Notes: generated from the letters alone by a model not told the origin. A stretch of 64,000 nt of DNA from an uncultured Actinomyces sp. (GCA_900541895.1 UWSI01000001.1:112810-176809), one strand, 5' to 3'; shown: positions 41,988 through 51,255, counted from the stretch's first letter. Translations and numbers: made by a program.

Positions 41988-43004
41988 TTACCAGGCGCCA
42001 GTACCACCGGTTCCACGTTTACGATCTTTGTTCTGACGCTCCTCGCGATCGGTTTGTTCCTGACGCTTTTGCATCTCCTCACGCTTCGCGCGTTGCTCTT
42101 TGGTCTCTCCCTGATAAGGATCCTTGGACTTATCTTGGTTTTGCTTGTCCTTATCCTTGTTATCTTGATTCTGCTGATCTTTATCCTGGTTCTGCTTATC
42201 CTTATCCTTGTTTTGCTGATCTTTATCCTGGTTCTGTTTGTCTTTATCCTTGTCTTTGTCCTGATTTTCCTGTTTCTGAGCCTGCTGTTGCTTTTGCTGA
42301 GCACGATCATGAGCCTTGTCAGCATCGGCACCGCCACCGCCGCCCTGCTGATTCTGGTTCTGCTGATTCTGTGTCGAGGCAGCGGATTGACAGGGGGCCA
42401 CAACCTCGCCCATTTCTTTATAAATTTCAGCAGCACGCGCGCGATCCGTATTCATCGCCGCATCGCCCTGTTTTTCCAAAGCAAGCGCCAAATTCATTCT
42501 GACGGTGCATTCATAGGAATAGGTCTCAATTCGACCATCCTCAATCTGCTTCGCCTTCGGAACTCGGTCCCAAGCAATGCGCAACTCAGCGACGGCCTCG
42601 TCAGGATGATCAAGCTTCACATGTTGTGTCCCCGCGTTGTAATGCGCAACCCAGCTGGCAGGGCCAAGATCTCCCCAGTAAATCTGCTTTGAATAGGAGT
42701 TCAGGGCACCCTCGTTATTCCCCGCGCGCACACTGCGACCCGTATTCCATGCCCACACCGGCAGGGCGGTCATATAAATTCCAACAGCAAGGGCAACCAC
42801 AACGATGGGAAGCGACCACCACAGTGGACGCAATAGTTTCCCATTGCGTCGCGGCTTCTCCGCCTCGTTCCTCTTTGCCGAGGCCGGGGTTGCAGTGGGG
42901 ACACCATCTCCAGTTTGGGCATCAGCTGCAGCCTGACCATCTGCTGGCGGCTGATAGAAAGCAGTAGGACGTTGTTCCTTATCGCTGCGGCGCTTAAATC
43001 GCAC
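41988..43004 (-). CDS. Bat-cluster membrane protein with Q/N/D/K repeat tail
   Basis: 338 aa, GTG start overlapping the VWA gene by 11 nt, AGGAGG upstream. A polar N-terminus, one TM helix (about 62-84), a helical TPR-like part (about 95-200: NEGALNSYSKQI..., DEAVAELRIAWDRVP..., RMNLALALEKQGDAA), then about 120 residues of low complexity built on DKDKQNQDKDQQ-type units and a basic end. In gene order it matches BatC-like TPR proteins of MoxR/VWA clusters. The tail is encoded by short tandem DNA repeats (about 42110-42300), so its length may vary between strains. Confidence 0.78.
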   Translation of the reverse strand: MRFKRRSDKEQRPTAFYQPPADGQAAADAQTGDGVPTATPASAKRNEAEKPRRNGKLLRPLWWSLPIVVVALAVGIYMTALPVWAWNTGRSVRAGNNEGALNSYSKQIYWGDLGPASWVAHYNAGTQHVKLDHPDEAVAELRIAWDRVPKAKQIEDGRIETYSYECTVRMNLALALEKQGDAAMNTDRARAAEIYKEMGEVVAPCQSAASTQNQQNQNQQGGGGGADADKAHDRAQQKQQQAQKQENQDKDKDKDKQNQDKDQQNKDKDKQNQDKDQQNQDNKDKDKQNQDKSKDPYQGETKEQRAKREEMQKRQEQTDREERQNKDRKRGTGGTGAW

Positions 43005-44028
43005 GGGTCCTCCTCAGTGCGTGGATACGACCCGCAAAAATAGCGGCCTCCCAAGCTAATAACACAGTTAAAACAAGGGCCGATGGCCACAAAACGTAGC
43101 GTGAAGTTTGGATAGTATCATTTGCATCCGCAATATTTCGAGCATTCTGAACCGAAGATGAAGCTGCGGAGCTAATGGCAGAATCATTGGGCGAACGAGC
43201 CATATCGATACCAAGTTTTTGAGCGATCTCATTGAGCTTCTTGACATCAATCTTCGAAATTGCATCGGGGTTTCCGGGCTGGGAAAAATCTTTGATGTAT
43301 TCAGGATTCGAACTATCATTCTGCTTCCCCAGAGCGGCAACCTTCATCTTCCCGCCCTCTTCAGTTCCATAGCCGATGACCAAGCCTCCCGTCAGGAGGG
43401 GCTTGATCTTGTCCCATTGCCGAGAGTCGCCTCCGCCGGCACTTCTCCACGCGGAATTGTTCGAGGTCTCGCCATCGGTGAATACGAAAAGCAGGCGGGT
43501 ATTTTCAGGATGCTTGTTTGCGGCCTCCTGCATTTCTTCCGCAATATATTGCGCGGGACGGTCCGGGGATGAACCTCGTGAAGAGGAACTCACTTCCTGG
43601 GTCAGCGTCGAAACAAAGGAACGGACCGCACCGAGGTCAGAGGTCAGGGGAAGCCCAGTATCGGCCTCGGAATCCCAGGTGATAATGCGATAGCGAGCAC
43701 CCGGAGCAGCTTGAAGGATCTGCTCAACATCGTGGCTCACGCCTTGAAGACGAGTCTTTCCGCTTTCCCAATCCTCGGCGGCCATCGAACCGGTCCGGTC
43801 AATCGCAAGCCAGACCTCGACATTGGTCGTCACTTTTTGCGCTTCACCGGGAACTGAAGGCCCGATCAAGATGGAGAGCAGTGCGCAGGTGATAGCACCT
43901 CTGCGCACCAGATCCGATGTTCTAAAGGGGCGATGACGCCGAGCACTCCACCAGGAAAAGAAAGCGCACGCTGCAATGATCACAATGATGATTGCAACCG
44001 ACATAAGGGGTCGGAAGGAGAGCGACAA
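42994..44028 (-). CDS. VWA-domain membrane protein (BatA/BatB-like)
   Basis: About 344 aa. The TTG at 44028 has AGGAGG four nt upstream and is preferred over a TTG at 44052 or the ATG at 44004. Two N-terminal TM helices, then a VWA domain with MIDAS DRTGS (LAIDRTGSMAAEDW) and the later TDGET (LLFVFTDGETSNNS), and a C-terminal TM (YVLWPSALVLTVLLAWEAAIFA). This is the BatA/B layout: a VWA between membrane helices, exposed outside. It is coupled to the following TPR-like gene and separated from the rest of the cluster by the inverted LAHTG gene. Confidence 0.85.
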   Translation of the reverse strand: MSLSFRPLMSVAIIIVIIAACAFFSWWSARRHRPFRTSDLVRRGAITCALLSILIGPSVPGEAQKVTTNVEVWLAIDRTGSMAAEDWESGKTRLQGVSHDVEQILQAAPGARYRIITWDSEADTGLPLTSDLGAVRSFVSTLTQEVSSSSRGSSPDRPAQYIAEEMQEAANKHPENTRLLFVFTDGETSNNSAWRSAGGGDSRQWDKIKPLLTGGLVIGYGTEEGGKMKVAALGKQNDSSNPEYIKDFSQPGNPDAISKIDVKKLNEIAQKLGIDMARSPNDSAISSAASSSVQNARNIADANDTIQTSRYVLWPSALVLTVLLAWEAAIFAGRIHALRRTRAI

Positions 44029-44103
44029 TATTCCTCCTGCGGATCGGATCAAACACTGGCAAGTATAGTGCCCATCTCAAATTCATCCTCTCAGGGAAGC
44101 TAT

Positions 44104-44161
44104 TTGACATCTGAAGCGATCCATCGTTAAATTCATTTGTGTATCATGGTGTCCTGATACA
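44104..44161 (+). promoter_or_regulatory. Promoter and 5'-UTR palindrome of the LAHTG surface protein
   Basis: TTGACA (44104-44109), 17-bp spacer, TTAAAT (44127-44132): the best consensus promoter in the window. Close to the start site a 7-bp inverted repeat TGTATCA/TGATACA (44140-44146, 44155-44161) could be an operator or an mRNA hairpin. Confidence 0.7.
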
Positions 44162-44186
44162 AACCACAAAGAATAATCGAGGCAAG

Positions 44187-45623
44187 ATGAAAACCCTCCG
44201 AAACATTGCCGCCGGTTCACTCGGACTGGCGCTCGTTTTTTCCTCTTTTACCGCCATTGATGCTCAGGCTGTTGAACGCGTTCCCGGGCAAATCAACGGC
44301 GATCGCAGCTCCGGCTGCGTCGTCGACTGGACCGCTCGCGCCATGCTCGATCGGAACATGAACAATATTCCGGTCGGACTCCGAAAGGGCCCTTACTCAA
44401 CTTCCGGCTTCATGGAGAGCGTCCACCCCGACTATGGCAGCAAGGCCGTGCTTGAGAACCACCACTGGTTCAACCCTGTGAGTGATATCCAATACTGGCG
44501 CATCCCGATCGGTGCCGAATATGGGATCCTTCCCGGCGCAACCCTGACTGTAGATCTTCCCGACGACATGACCGATGTCCATCTGATGAGTGACCTGCGA
44601 ACCGAGGTCAAGGACATGACGCTTGATGAGTTCATGGAGCGTCAAACCTTCGGTGCACTGGCACGCAAGCTCAATTGGGATATTGTCCCCACCGCAACCC
44701 AAACCGATGCAGCGCGTAATATCTGGACTCTGACCTTCCCGAATGGCCTGCCGGAAGGCCACGCTGCGATCGTTGAATTCGTCGGAAACGGTGACCGTAC
44801 GAAGCACTACGAGGCAACCTCTCACTTCCGCGGCCTGCGCGAAACAGATGAGAATGGCAACGCATGCCTGACGACTCCTGAGCCTGAACTCACTGTCGGA
44901 CAGTGCCAAGCCGGAGTCGTTGGACGCACGACTTTCTCGCCCTACTCGAAGGATATTGACCTTCGTGAAAAGTACTCCGATCGCTGGCAGGGAACCGGCG
45001 CCCTTTGGGGCGAGGCCGGAGCCGACGGCTGGGATCCTTCGCGTCAATACTCAGATGCCGCCGGCGCAACACGTCGTATGCGCTTCTACGCTGCAACCAA
45101 GCGCGAGTTGACCAATGCGACGATGACCGTAAGCGCTCCCCAGGGTGCAACCTTTGACGAGGCCTCGATCGCCTCTGCATTGACCCCCGGTGGTGGTGCT
45201 CTTGTCAGCAATGGCTTCTCGCAGTCGGTAACAGGAATTTCCAACCCGACCGTGAGCGCCGATAAGAAGACCCTCACCTTCACGGTTGCACACATGCCAG
45301 AAAACTCCTCACTGAGCGTTGAGGTCACCGCAGTGCTGACCGGCGAAAAGGCATTCGATACCCCGACTTCGAAGCCCATGGTCTTCTTCCACACCCTGGT
45401 TGGTTCTATCCCCGGATGCGAGGTCTCACCTTCAACTCCGGCAACTACTGAGCCCACTCCCGACAAGCCTCAGGAGCCCAGTAAGCCAGCAAGCCCCAAG
45501 GCTGCAAACCCGAAGAAGGCAGGCCCTCTGGCACACACCGGCGCCACAAGCGGAATGGTCCTTGGCGCAGCAGGACTGACCCTGATTGCCGGTCTTCTTG
45601 CAGCTAAGCGTCGCAAGGCCTAA
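44187..45623 (+). CDS. Sortase-anchored surface protein (LAHTG)
   Basis: 478 aa from MKTLRNIAAGS (GAGGCAAG upstream; the frame from 44139 is non-signal). Signal peptide to about residue 27 (IDAQA), a beta-rich ectodomain with three Cys pairs, a Pro/Lys stalk (TTPATTEPTPDKPQEPSKPASPK-type), LAHTG, a hydrophobic helix and KRRKA. It resembles actinomycete wall-anchored proteins of unknown ligand. It has a strong promoter and terminator and lies inverted inside the MoxR/VWA cluster, perhaps as a later insertion. Codon use is like that of highly expressed genes. Confidence 0.82.
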   Translation: MKTLRNIAAGSLGLALVFSSFTAIDAQAVERVPGQINGDRSSGCVVDWTARAMLDRNMNNIPVGLRKGPYSTSGFMESVHPDYGSKAVLENHHWFNPVSDIQYWRIPIGAEYGILPGATLTVDLPDDMTDVHLMSDLRTEVKDMTLDEFMERQTFGALARKLNWDIVPTATQTDAARNIWTLTFPNGLPEGHAAIVEFVGNGDRTKHYEATSHFRGLRETDENGNACLTTPEPELTVGQCQAGVVGRTTFSPYSKDIDLREKYSDRWQGTGALWGEAGADGWDPSRQYSDAAGATRRMRFYAATKRELTNATMTVSAPQGATFDEASIASALTPGGGALVSNGFSQSVTGISNPTVSADKKTLTFTVAHMPENSSLSVEVTAVLTGEKAFDTPTSKPMVFFHTLVGSIPGCEVSPSTPATTEPTPDKPQEPSKPASPKAANPKKAGPLAHTGATSGMVLGAAGLTLIAGLLAAKRRKA

Positions 45624-45643
45624 GCGCTTCAGGCAATAAATCA

Positions 45644-45677
45644 TTGTGGGGCCGCAGCAACAGCTGCGGCCCCACAA
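45644..45677 (+). terminator. Rho-independent terminator (bidirectional)
   Basis: 15-bp perfect stem (45644-45658, 45663-45677, loop AACA), between the convergent LAHTG and VWA genes. Confidence 0.85.
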
Positions 45678-45772
45678 ATGTATTCACAAGCAATCGAGGC
45701 GGGCTCTCACTGAATCCTGTCGACGTCGCTACGGCCCTACTAAAAGATCTCCCTCCAGCTCTTTCCTAGGCA

Positions 45773-46786
45773 TCAGAGCTTGGCAAAACCAACAAGCCCA
45801 AGGAAGGCCACGATGGCAAGTGCTAGCCAGGCCACGGGCGTATTGACGCGGTCAGTAACCGTGACGCGAGCATCGCCCTCAACCTCGCGCTTCTGCTGGG
45901 CCTCGATATTTTGAATAATCGAATCCACTGTGCCGGAGCTGGACATCGTATAGAACTCGCCACCGGTTGACTCAACCTGGTTCTTCATATCTTCGCCCTC
46001 GGTGGTCAGCGTCGAACCCGGGTAGAGGCCGATAACCTCAACCTTCTGACGCTTTGCAAAGTCAATTGCTTCCTTGAGGGTATACAAGCCTTCACCATTG
46101 ACTTCATTATCCGAGGCCAAAATAATCGTCCGCGAGCGCTCTTGATCTGTGTGATCAAAACCCAGCACGCAAGATGCTAGACCGTCACCGATAAGGGATG
46201 CTGCTTGCCCATCGGGATCATCAGTTCCCTCAAGATAACGGGCAAGATCATTGGTGATGCGATATCCGTTCGAGGTCTTCGAAATGACGCCATTCCTCAG
46301 TAGCGAACTCAAGGTATCGAGGTTGTCGTTCACCATCGTGTAATCATCAGTCAGCGGGAACTTCCGAACTGAACGACCACTCCACAGGTACAAAGACACA
46401 CGCTCGCCGTTGAAGTGCTCAACAAGGCTCTTGAAGGCATCACCGATTTCGCTGTCATATTCCAGCATCGAACCTGATGCATCCAAGCATAGAACGATAT
46501 CTCGCGAGGCCAGACGACGGTCATCCACTCGACGGTCAACGGGGTTTGCAGCGACGACAGAAAGCGATACGGCAGCAGCACAAAAAACAGCAAGCAAACC
46601 AGCAACCGCCATACGCGTGCGGCGCATCAGTGCACGGTAACGCGGTAAGTCACGTACGTAACCGGTATTGGCAACCCAGCCTCGACGTTCCCTCGCATGA
46701 AGCCGCAGACCGATACGCCACCAGCCAAAAGCTGCAGCGACAGCAATAACACCCAGGACGACGGCGATGAGGTACCCATACCTCAT
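45773..46786 (-). CDS. VWA-domain membrane protein (BatA-like)
   Basis: 337 aa. An N-terminal TM (3-22), a second TM (about 62-82), a VWA domain with MIDAS DASGS (VLCLDASGSMLEYDSEIG), a conserved Thr/Asp in IILASDNEVNGEG, and a C-terminal TM (VAWLALAIVAFLGLVGFAKL). Its ATG overlaps the previous gene stop (ATGA). A metal-dependent interaction module in a MoxR-linked membrane complex. Confidence 0.87.
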   Translation of the reverse strand: MRYGYLIAVVLGVIAVAAAFGWWRIGLRLHARERRGWVANTGYVRDLPRYRALMRRTRMAVAGLLAVFCAAAVSLSVVAANPVDRRVDDRRLASRDIVLCLDASGSMLEYDSEIGDAFKSLVEHFNGERVSLYLWSGRSVRKFPLTDDYTMVNDNLDTLSSLLRNGVISKTSNGYRITNDLARYLEGTDDPDGQAASLIGDGLASCVLGFDHTDQERSRTIILASDNEVNGEGLYTLKEAIDFAKRQKVEVIGLYPGSTLTTEGEDMKNQVESTGGEFYTMSSSGTVDSIIQNIEAQQKREVEGDARVTVTDRVNTPVAWLALAIVAFLGLVGFAKL

Positions 46787-47265
46787 TTCCTCACCACCTC
46801 CCGCGCGTAATCCATGACGAATGCGGGATCGAACTGAGTTTCTTTGCCATTGGCCTCGGAATCTGATTTAAAGCTGTCCTCGCAGGCAGAAAGAGCATCC
46901 GCAAGATCAGGCCATGTGGGAATGAGTTTTCGAATCTCAGACACGGTTGCAGTCTCAAGATCACGACCGGTACGTTCAGTGCCCAGCGCACGCAAAATAC
47001 CCGCGACTGCCAAGTGCACCCCGCGGTCATCCAAGTCGCCCGTGTTCAAGCGACCCTCGACCTCGTCAATAAAGCCCAGGTAGCGCAGACGACGCTTCTC
47101 ATCCAAGGGAATAAGTGCGATCTGATTCTGTTCCTGCAAGCGGTTCGAGCGCAGCCAGCGGATCAGCCACACTCCTACCCACACCAGGACAAGAGCCAGA
47201 AGCAAGACTCCAATAATCCACATCCAGTTCGGGTAGTTGAGAACCTCGCGTAATTCACCGGACAC
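46783..47265 (-). CDS. Single-TM protein of the MoxR cluster (DUF4381-like)
   Basis: 160 aa. GTG at 47265 with GGGAAAG upstream overlaps the DUF58 gene by 11 nt; the longer frame from 47325 lies mostly inside it. A TM helix (about 12-35, WMWIIGVLLLALVLVWVGVWLI) is followed by a cytoplasmic helical domain of about 125 residues. Position and layout match the DUF4381-type proteins of Bat clusters; the sequence match is weak, so function is inferred from context. Confidence 0.72.
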   Translation of the reverse strand: MSGELREVLNYPNWMWIIGVLLLALVLVWVGVWLIRWLRSNRLQEQNQIALIPLDEKRRLRYLGFIDEVEGRLNTGDLDDRGVHLAVAGILRALGTERTGRDLETATVSEIRKLIPTWPDLADALSACEDSFKSDSEANGKETQFDPAFVMDYAREVVRK

Positions 47266-48223
47266 GACTTTCCCTTTCCAACGCGGAGAGAAGCGTACGA
47301 ACAACCTGATCGCTGGACGAAACACTCACGCGGGTAATCCCAGGGATCTCAAGGAATTGACGCACTGCAGTTCGACTTTGGTCGGCTCGCGCGGCGGCCT
47401 CGGCAGCAATCTGACTATCCCCCAAAAGGAAGTCGGGAAGCGGGCCAGCGTCGACATCCACGATCCGAGTGCCCGCGGGGAGTTGCGTCGGATCCGCATC
47501 TGCAACCTGCATGATGAGCAAACGGTGGCGGACGCTCAGGCGCTTGAGCAATTCCCGTACACGAGGCGTGGGCTGGGGATGCGTTTCATCCGTGACCAAA
47601 ACGATGAGAGAGCGACGGTAGGTTGCCGCCTGCACGCGAGCAAGAAGGGTTTCAAGATCCGAAGAGGGCGAGCGCAGGTCAATATCTTCCTCGAGGCGTC
47701 GCAAAATCAGTTCGATATGCGCATTTCCCGATCGCGCGGGCATGTGTCGCATACGTCCTTGACAGCCCGACACCAAACCCACCTGGTCACCGCGGCTAGA
47801 GGCAAGCCATGCGACGACCTGGCAAATCGTCAGCGCGACCGCTTCTTTACTTTCGCCCGAAGGGGCAAGCGCACTCATCGAGCGTCCAGTATCAACAACC
47901 AGCATGACCTGAACATTCGCACTGGCTTCAAACCGCTTAACGATGGGCTTTCCAGCACGAGCGGTTGCCGCCCAGTCGATATCTTTGACATCATCGCCGG
48001 GCTTGTATTCGGCCATATCCATAAATTCCCAGCCCTGCCCGGCACGCGCAGAATAGTGCTGGCCCTCCATCAAGGAGAGCAGCTTGCGCAAGATCGGGAG
48101 CTGAGTTCGACCGCCCAGCGCACGCAGCTGTGCGTTATTCGCGTGCGCTTTTTGATGCTGGTCGACGTCACCGAGAGTCTGAGACGTGCCCTCAACGACC
48201 CCCTTCTTCAGGATTGGGCTCAC
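47255..48223 (-). CDS. DUF58 protein (VWA-like)
   Basis: 322 aa. DUF58 core GWEFMDMAEYKPGDDVKDIDWAATARAGKPIVKRFE (about 65-100), followed by a VWA-like fold with a MIDAS-like DTGRS (VVDTGRSMSAL). DUF58 proteins are typically encoded with a MoxR AAA+ ATPase and are thought to be the link between the ATPase and VWA partners. GTG start, 4-nt overlap with moxR. Confidence 0.9.
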   Translation of the reverse strand: MSPILKKGVVEGTSQTLGDVDQHQKAHANNAQLRALGGRTQLPILRKLLSLMEGQHYSARAGQGWEFMDMAEYKPGDDVKDIDWAATARAGKPIVKRFEASANVQVMLVVDTGRSMSALAPSGESKEAVALTICQVVAWLASSRGDQVGLVSGCQGRMRHMPARSGNAHIELILRRLEEDIDLRSPSSDLETLLARVQAATYRRSLIVLVTDETHPQPTPRVRELLKRLSVRHRLLIMQVADADPTQLPAGTRIVDVDAGPLPDFLLGDSQIAAEAAARADQSRTAVRQFLEIPGITRVSVSSSDQVVRTLLSALERESRVR

Positions 48224-49209
48224 GGTACTGCTACCGCGTTGAAGACGGCATCGATCAAGCCATCAACTGAAATCTCATCGGCCATCGCATCGAAGGTGCG
48301 AATGATGCGGTGGCGAAGAATTGCGTGACGAAGCTTCTTAATGTCATCAGGCATCACGTAGTTGCGGCCGGCCATCAGCGCCACAGCCTGGCTCACGCGC
48401 ATGAGAGCAATACCGCCACGAGGCGATGCGCCCACTCGCACATGCTGCGAGAAACCGGGAAGCGGGTTGGGGCCCATACCACGAGTGGTATTGATGATGT
48501 CGACGATGTACGCCTTCAAAGTATCGTGCAGGAAGACGCGTCTGGTCATCTGCTGGAGGAAAGTCAGGTCTTCCAGGGAGATGGGCTGCGCATCGATGGG
48601 CTTGTCCATAGTCCCCGCTTCGATGCGGTTAAGAACCTCAAGCTCCTCCAAGGGCTTGGGGTAGGTGATGATTTCTTTCATCAAGAAGCGGTCCATCTGC
48701 GCTTCGGGAAGCACGTAGGTTCCTTCTTCTTCAATGGGGTTCTGAGTGGCCATCACCATGAAAGGCTTGGGCAGCGGATAAACAATTCCACCGATGGTGG
48801 TCTGTCCTTCCTGCATCGCCTCGAGCATGGCAGATTGGGTTTTTGCCGATGAACGGTTGATTTCATCCAGAAGCACGATATTGGCGTGGACAGGACCCAG
48901 TTCCGTTGTCATCTCATTTTCGGCCTGGTTCCAAATACGCGTACCAACAATATCGTTCGGCATCAGGTCTGGGGTGCACTGGATGCGGTGGAAAGAACCC
49001 GAAATTGCCTGCGCAATCGTTTGAGCGGCCGTAGTCTTTGCCAAACCGGGGACGGATTCCATCAGGATGTGTCCCTGAGCCAACAGGCCAACAATCAGGG
49101 TTTCACGAAGGTTTTCTTGGCCGACAACGCGCTCTGAGAAGATCTTCTGGATACGGTCCAGGAGCTCTTTGCTGCGTTTGAGCTCATCATCGGTGAGATA
49201 AGTGGACAT
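48220..49209 (-). CDS. MoxR-family AAA+ ATPase
   Basis: 329 aa. Walker A-type GLAKTTAA (SVPGLAKTTAAQ), Walker B VLLDEINRSSAKTQSAMLEAMQEGQT, sensor 1 ATQNPIEEEGTYVLPEAQMDRFLM, and sensor 2 ASPRGGIALMR. MoxR ATPases act as chaperones that assemble or activate metal-dependent VWA protein complexes. First gene of the operon moxR-DUF58-DUF4381-like-VWA; AGGAG precedes the ATG. Confidence 0.94.
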   Translation of the reverse strand: MSTYLTDDELKRSKELLDRIQKIFSERVVGQENLRETLIVGLLAQGHILMESVPGLAKTTAAQTIAQAISGSFHRIQCTPDLMPNDIVGTRIWNQAENEMTTELGPVHANIVLLDEINRSSAKTQSAMLEAMQEGQTTIGGIVYPLPKPFMVMATQNPIEEEGTYVLPEAQMDRFLMKEIITYPKPLEELEVLNRIEAGTMDKPIDAQPISLEDLTFLQQMTRRVFLHDTLKAYIVDIINTTRGMGPNPLPGFSQHVRVGASPRGGIALMRVSQAVALMAGRNYVMPDDIKKLRHAILRHRIIRTFDAMADEISVDGLIDAVFNAVAVP

Positions 49210-49302
49210 TCAGGAAACTCCTGGCTCATTGAATAATTACGAATATCTTACTGTTTTTTAGAAGCGCATTCAGGTTCGTGAGTCACCGGTCTTTCCCAAT
49301 CA

Positions 49303-51255
49303 CTACGTGCTACTGGGAGTGGGCAAGGTGATTGGAGGTACGGAAAAACTGGGCATAGAGACTGAAATGGTCGGAATATGCGTCACCGTTGGGGTATTGG
49401 AACTCTTGATCGTCGTGTGTGCGCATGCGCGAATAATCCCGAATACCAACATGAAGATGACCGCAAGAATCCATCCCACACGCTTCTTTTTTCGCGCGAC
49501 AGCCTGCGATTCATACCCGTAGGCCTCCGTGGAAAGAGTATTGTCTGCGGGAGTTCCACCGGGATTACGCCAGGCCTCCTCCATTTCCGGAGCATTTTTG
49601 CGCCACAGACTTACAGTGTCCAAGTGCGTGATGTAGTCGGGCAACGGCTTCACACTGCCCTGTTCAACTCCCCGGGGTCCGTATTGGTTAAAGCTATCAA
49701 CCAGCTCGATTTCCTGATCGAACAGCGAATCAATAGTCAGAGTTGAAACATTTTCTTGAAGATACCCCAGCAATGAGTCAAAGATGACTAATGACTCTGG
49801 GCTGATGAAAGCTTTGGGATAGAGGGGCAAGAAGGTCCCATCGCGATCAATGAGGATATAGGCCTTCCCCGTACGAAGAAGTACCGCAATGTTTGCAATG
49901 GTAATTTCAACACGACGGGTAACTAAGTTCGGATTACCAGCCTTCAATGGATCAAACCACTGCGCGACGAGCCTGTCACTTGAGACCATGAGGTGATGAG
50001 GAAGAATCATCGAGTATCCGCTGAGGTTTTCAGGAACGCTCGATAGAAGGTCTGTCCCCTCTGTCGAGGGATATGGAATCGAAGGGGCCGGCTCGGGATA
50101 TCCCTTATAGAGTGGGAAGTGGTCGTAAGTAGACTTCGGTGCGGTAAGAAGCGGATAACGCTGCAGCAGCTGAGGCGATGCCACATCGTACGCGATGTGG
50201 GCACTCGCGATTGCTCGGTCGATGATATCGCGGACCTCTGCTGGGGTCGGCACACTGGTGTCATTGATCCGGTGCAAGTGCTGCGAAACATCAAGATTCT
50301 CATCATCTGCAACGCGCTCGATAATTTTCGAAAGATCGACTGTTAGCTTGCGCCCCGGTTTAAAGAATTGATCAAGGAAACGACGCGCATCCCAGTACAT
50401 GTCCATCTCTTTGAAACGGATCATTCCAATGAGTTCTGGAGCAATTGAGTAAGCAGCACTTGATACTTTGATATCCGAGTAACGCGAATTCATCGCTCTC
50501 AGAACATTTGTAGCGTCAATGGCTATTGCCCAACGTGCCGCAAGGCCTGCGCGCGTCATTGGGACAGCAAAAGAGAATAGATAATTTGTTCCCCCCTGCC
50601 ACTGACTACCCGGCTGATACTGGTCACGCGGCGTTGCGGTATTTACTGCTAGAAGGTCATCCAGGTCCAAAGAATCTGGCGCACGATCAAAGCCCAGTCC
50701 CAAGAAGTCAGGCTCTGTCGTCACAAAAACACAGGGGTAGCGCGCTTCAAAAGGCGAGATCCGGCGCGCAAGTTCACAAGCCACAGGAAAGTACTTTTCG
50801 GCCTCGAAAGTAACGGTATCTGGACGAAAAATAGCGAGCAGGGCCTCGGAAATACCAGCGCGATTGGCCATTTCGGATGCCCACATATCAGAGGCAGCTG
50901 CATGTCCCGCGGAGGGAAGCATCCCCTCGGGGTTTTCGAAGCAAGCCGGCAAGCGCAACCACGCTTGGCGGACGATTTCGCGCGGCCCATGTACGCGGAT
51001 ATCAATTTCAGAAAGGTAGCTTGCTAATTCAACCTGCGCGGAAGCAAACTGACCGGGCGCATATTCAACTGGACGTTTGAGCTCGGTGCCAATGGACTCC
51101 ATGAGCACGTGAAGGGCACCGATTTCTTCCGGAGCGACATTGAATGTTCCGTAGGAGAGTGTCAAACACATCCACAGATCATCCGGATTTCCCGATGATG
51201 GCTCGAGTACGGCCCACTCGTATCCGTTAACAGTCGTCCATCGTTTAACAGCCAA
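49303..51255 (-). CDS. 650-aa membrane-anchored protein, possibly degenerate M16-like
   Basis: Begins at a TTG with GGGAGG upstream. A large cytoplasmic N-terminal part (1-600) and a C-terminal TM (about 602-622, RVGWILAVIFMLVFGIIRACA) with a short Ser/Pro/Thr tail outside. The first 110 residues (a GALHVLMESIGTEL segment in an alpha/beta context) faintly recall the M16 peptidase HxxEH helix with the catalytic residues lost; otherwise no family is recognised. It lies 93 nt upstream of moxR on the same strand, so it may belong to the MoxR/VWA system. Confidence 0.7.
   Translation of the reverse strand: MAVKRWTTVNGYEWAVLEPSSGNPDDLWMCLTLSYGTFNVAPEEIGALHVLMESIGTELKRPVEYAPGQFASAQVELASYLSEIDIRVHGPREIVRQAWLRLPACFENPEGMLPSAGHAAASDMWASEMANRAGISEALLAIFRPDTVTFEAEKYFPVACELARRISPFEARYPCVFVTTEPDFLGLGFDRAPDSLDLDDLLAVNTATPRDQYQPGSQWQGGTNYLFSFAVPMTRAGLAARWAIAIDATNVLRAMNSRYSDIKVSSAAYSIAPELIGMIRFKEMDMYWDARRFLDQFFKPGRKLTVDLSKIIERVADDENLDVSQHLHRINDTSVPTPAEVRDIIDRAIASAHIAYDVASPQLLQRYPLLTAPKSTYDHFPLYKGYPEPAPSIPYPSTEGTDLLSSVPENLSGYSMILPHHLMVSSDRLVAQWFDPLKAGNPNLVTRRVEITIANIAVLLRTGKAYILIDRDGTFLPLYPKAFISPESLVIFDSLLGYLQENVSTLTIDSLFDQEIELVDSFNQYGPRGVEQGSVKPLPDYITHLDTVSLWRKNAPEMEEAWRNPGGTPADNTLSTEAYGYESQAVARKKKRVGWILAVIFMLVFGIIRACAHTTIKSSNTPTVTHIPTISVSMPSFSVPPITLPTPSST

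Noticed and set aside
42054..42692. Very hydrophobic + strand frame (Leu/Ile-rich, looks like a membrane protein)
   Set aside because: It is the complement of the DKDKQNQ repeats of the Bat-cluster protein; the hydrophobicity is an artefact of those codons.
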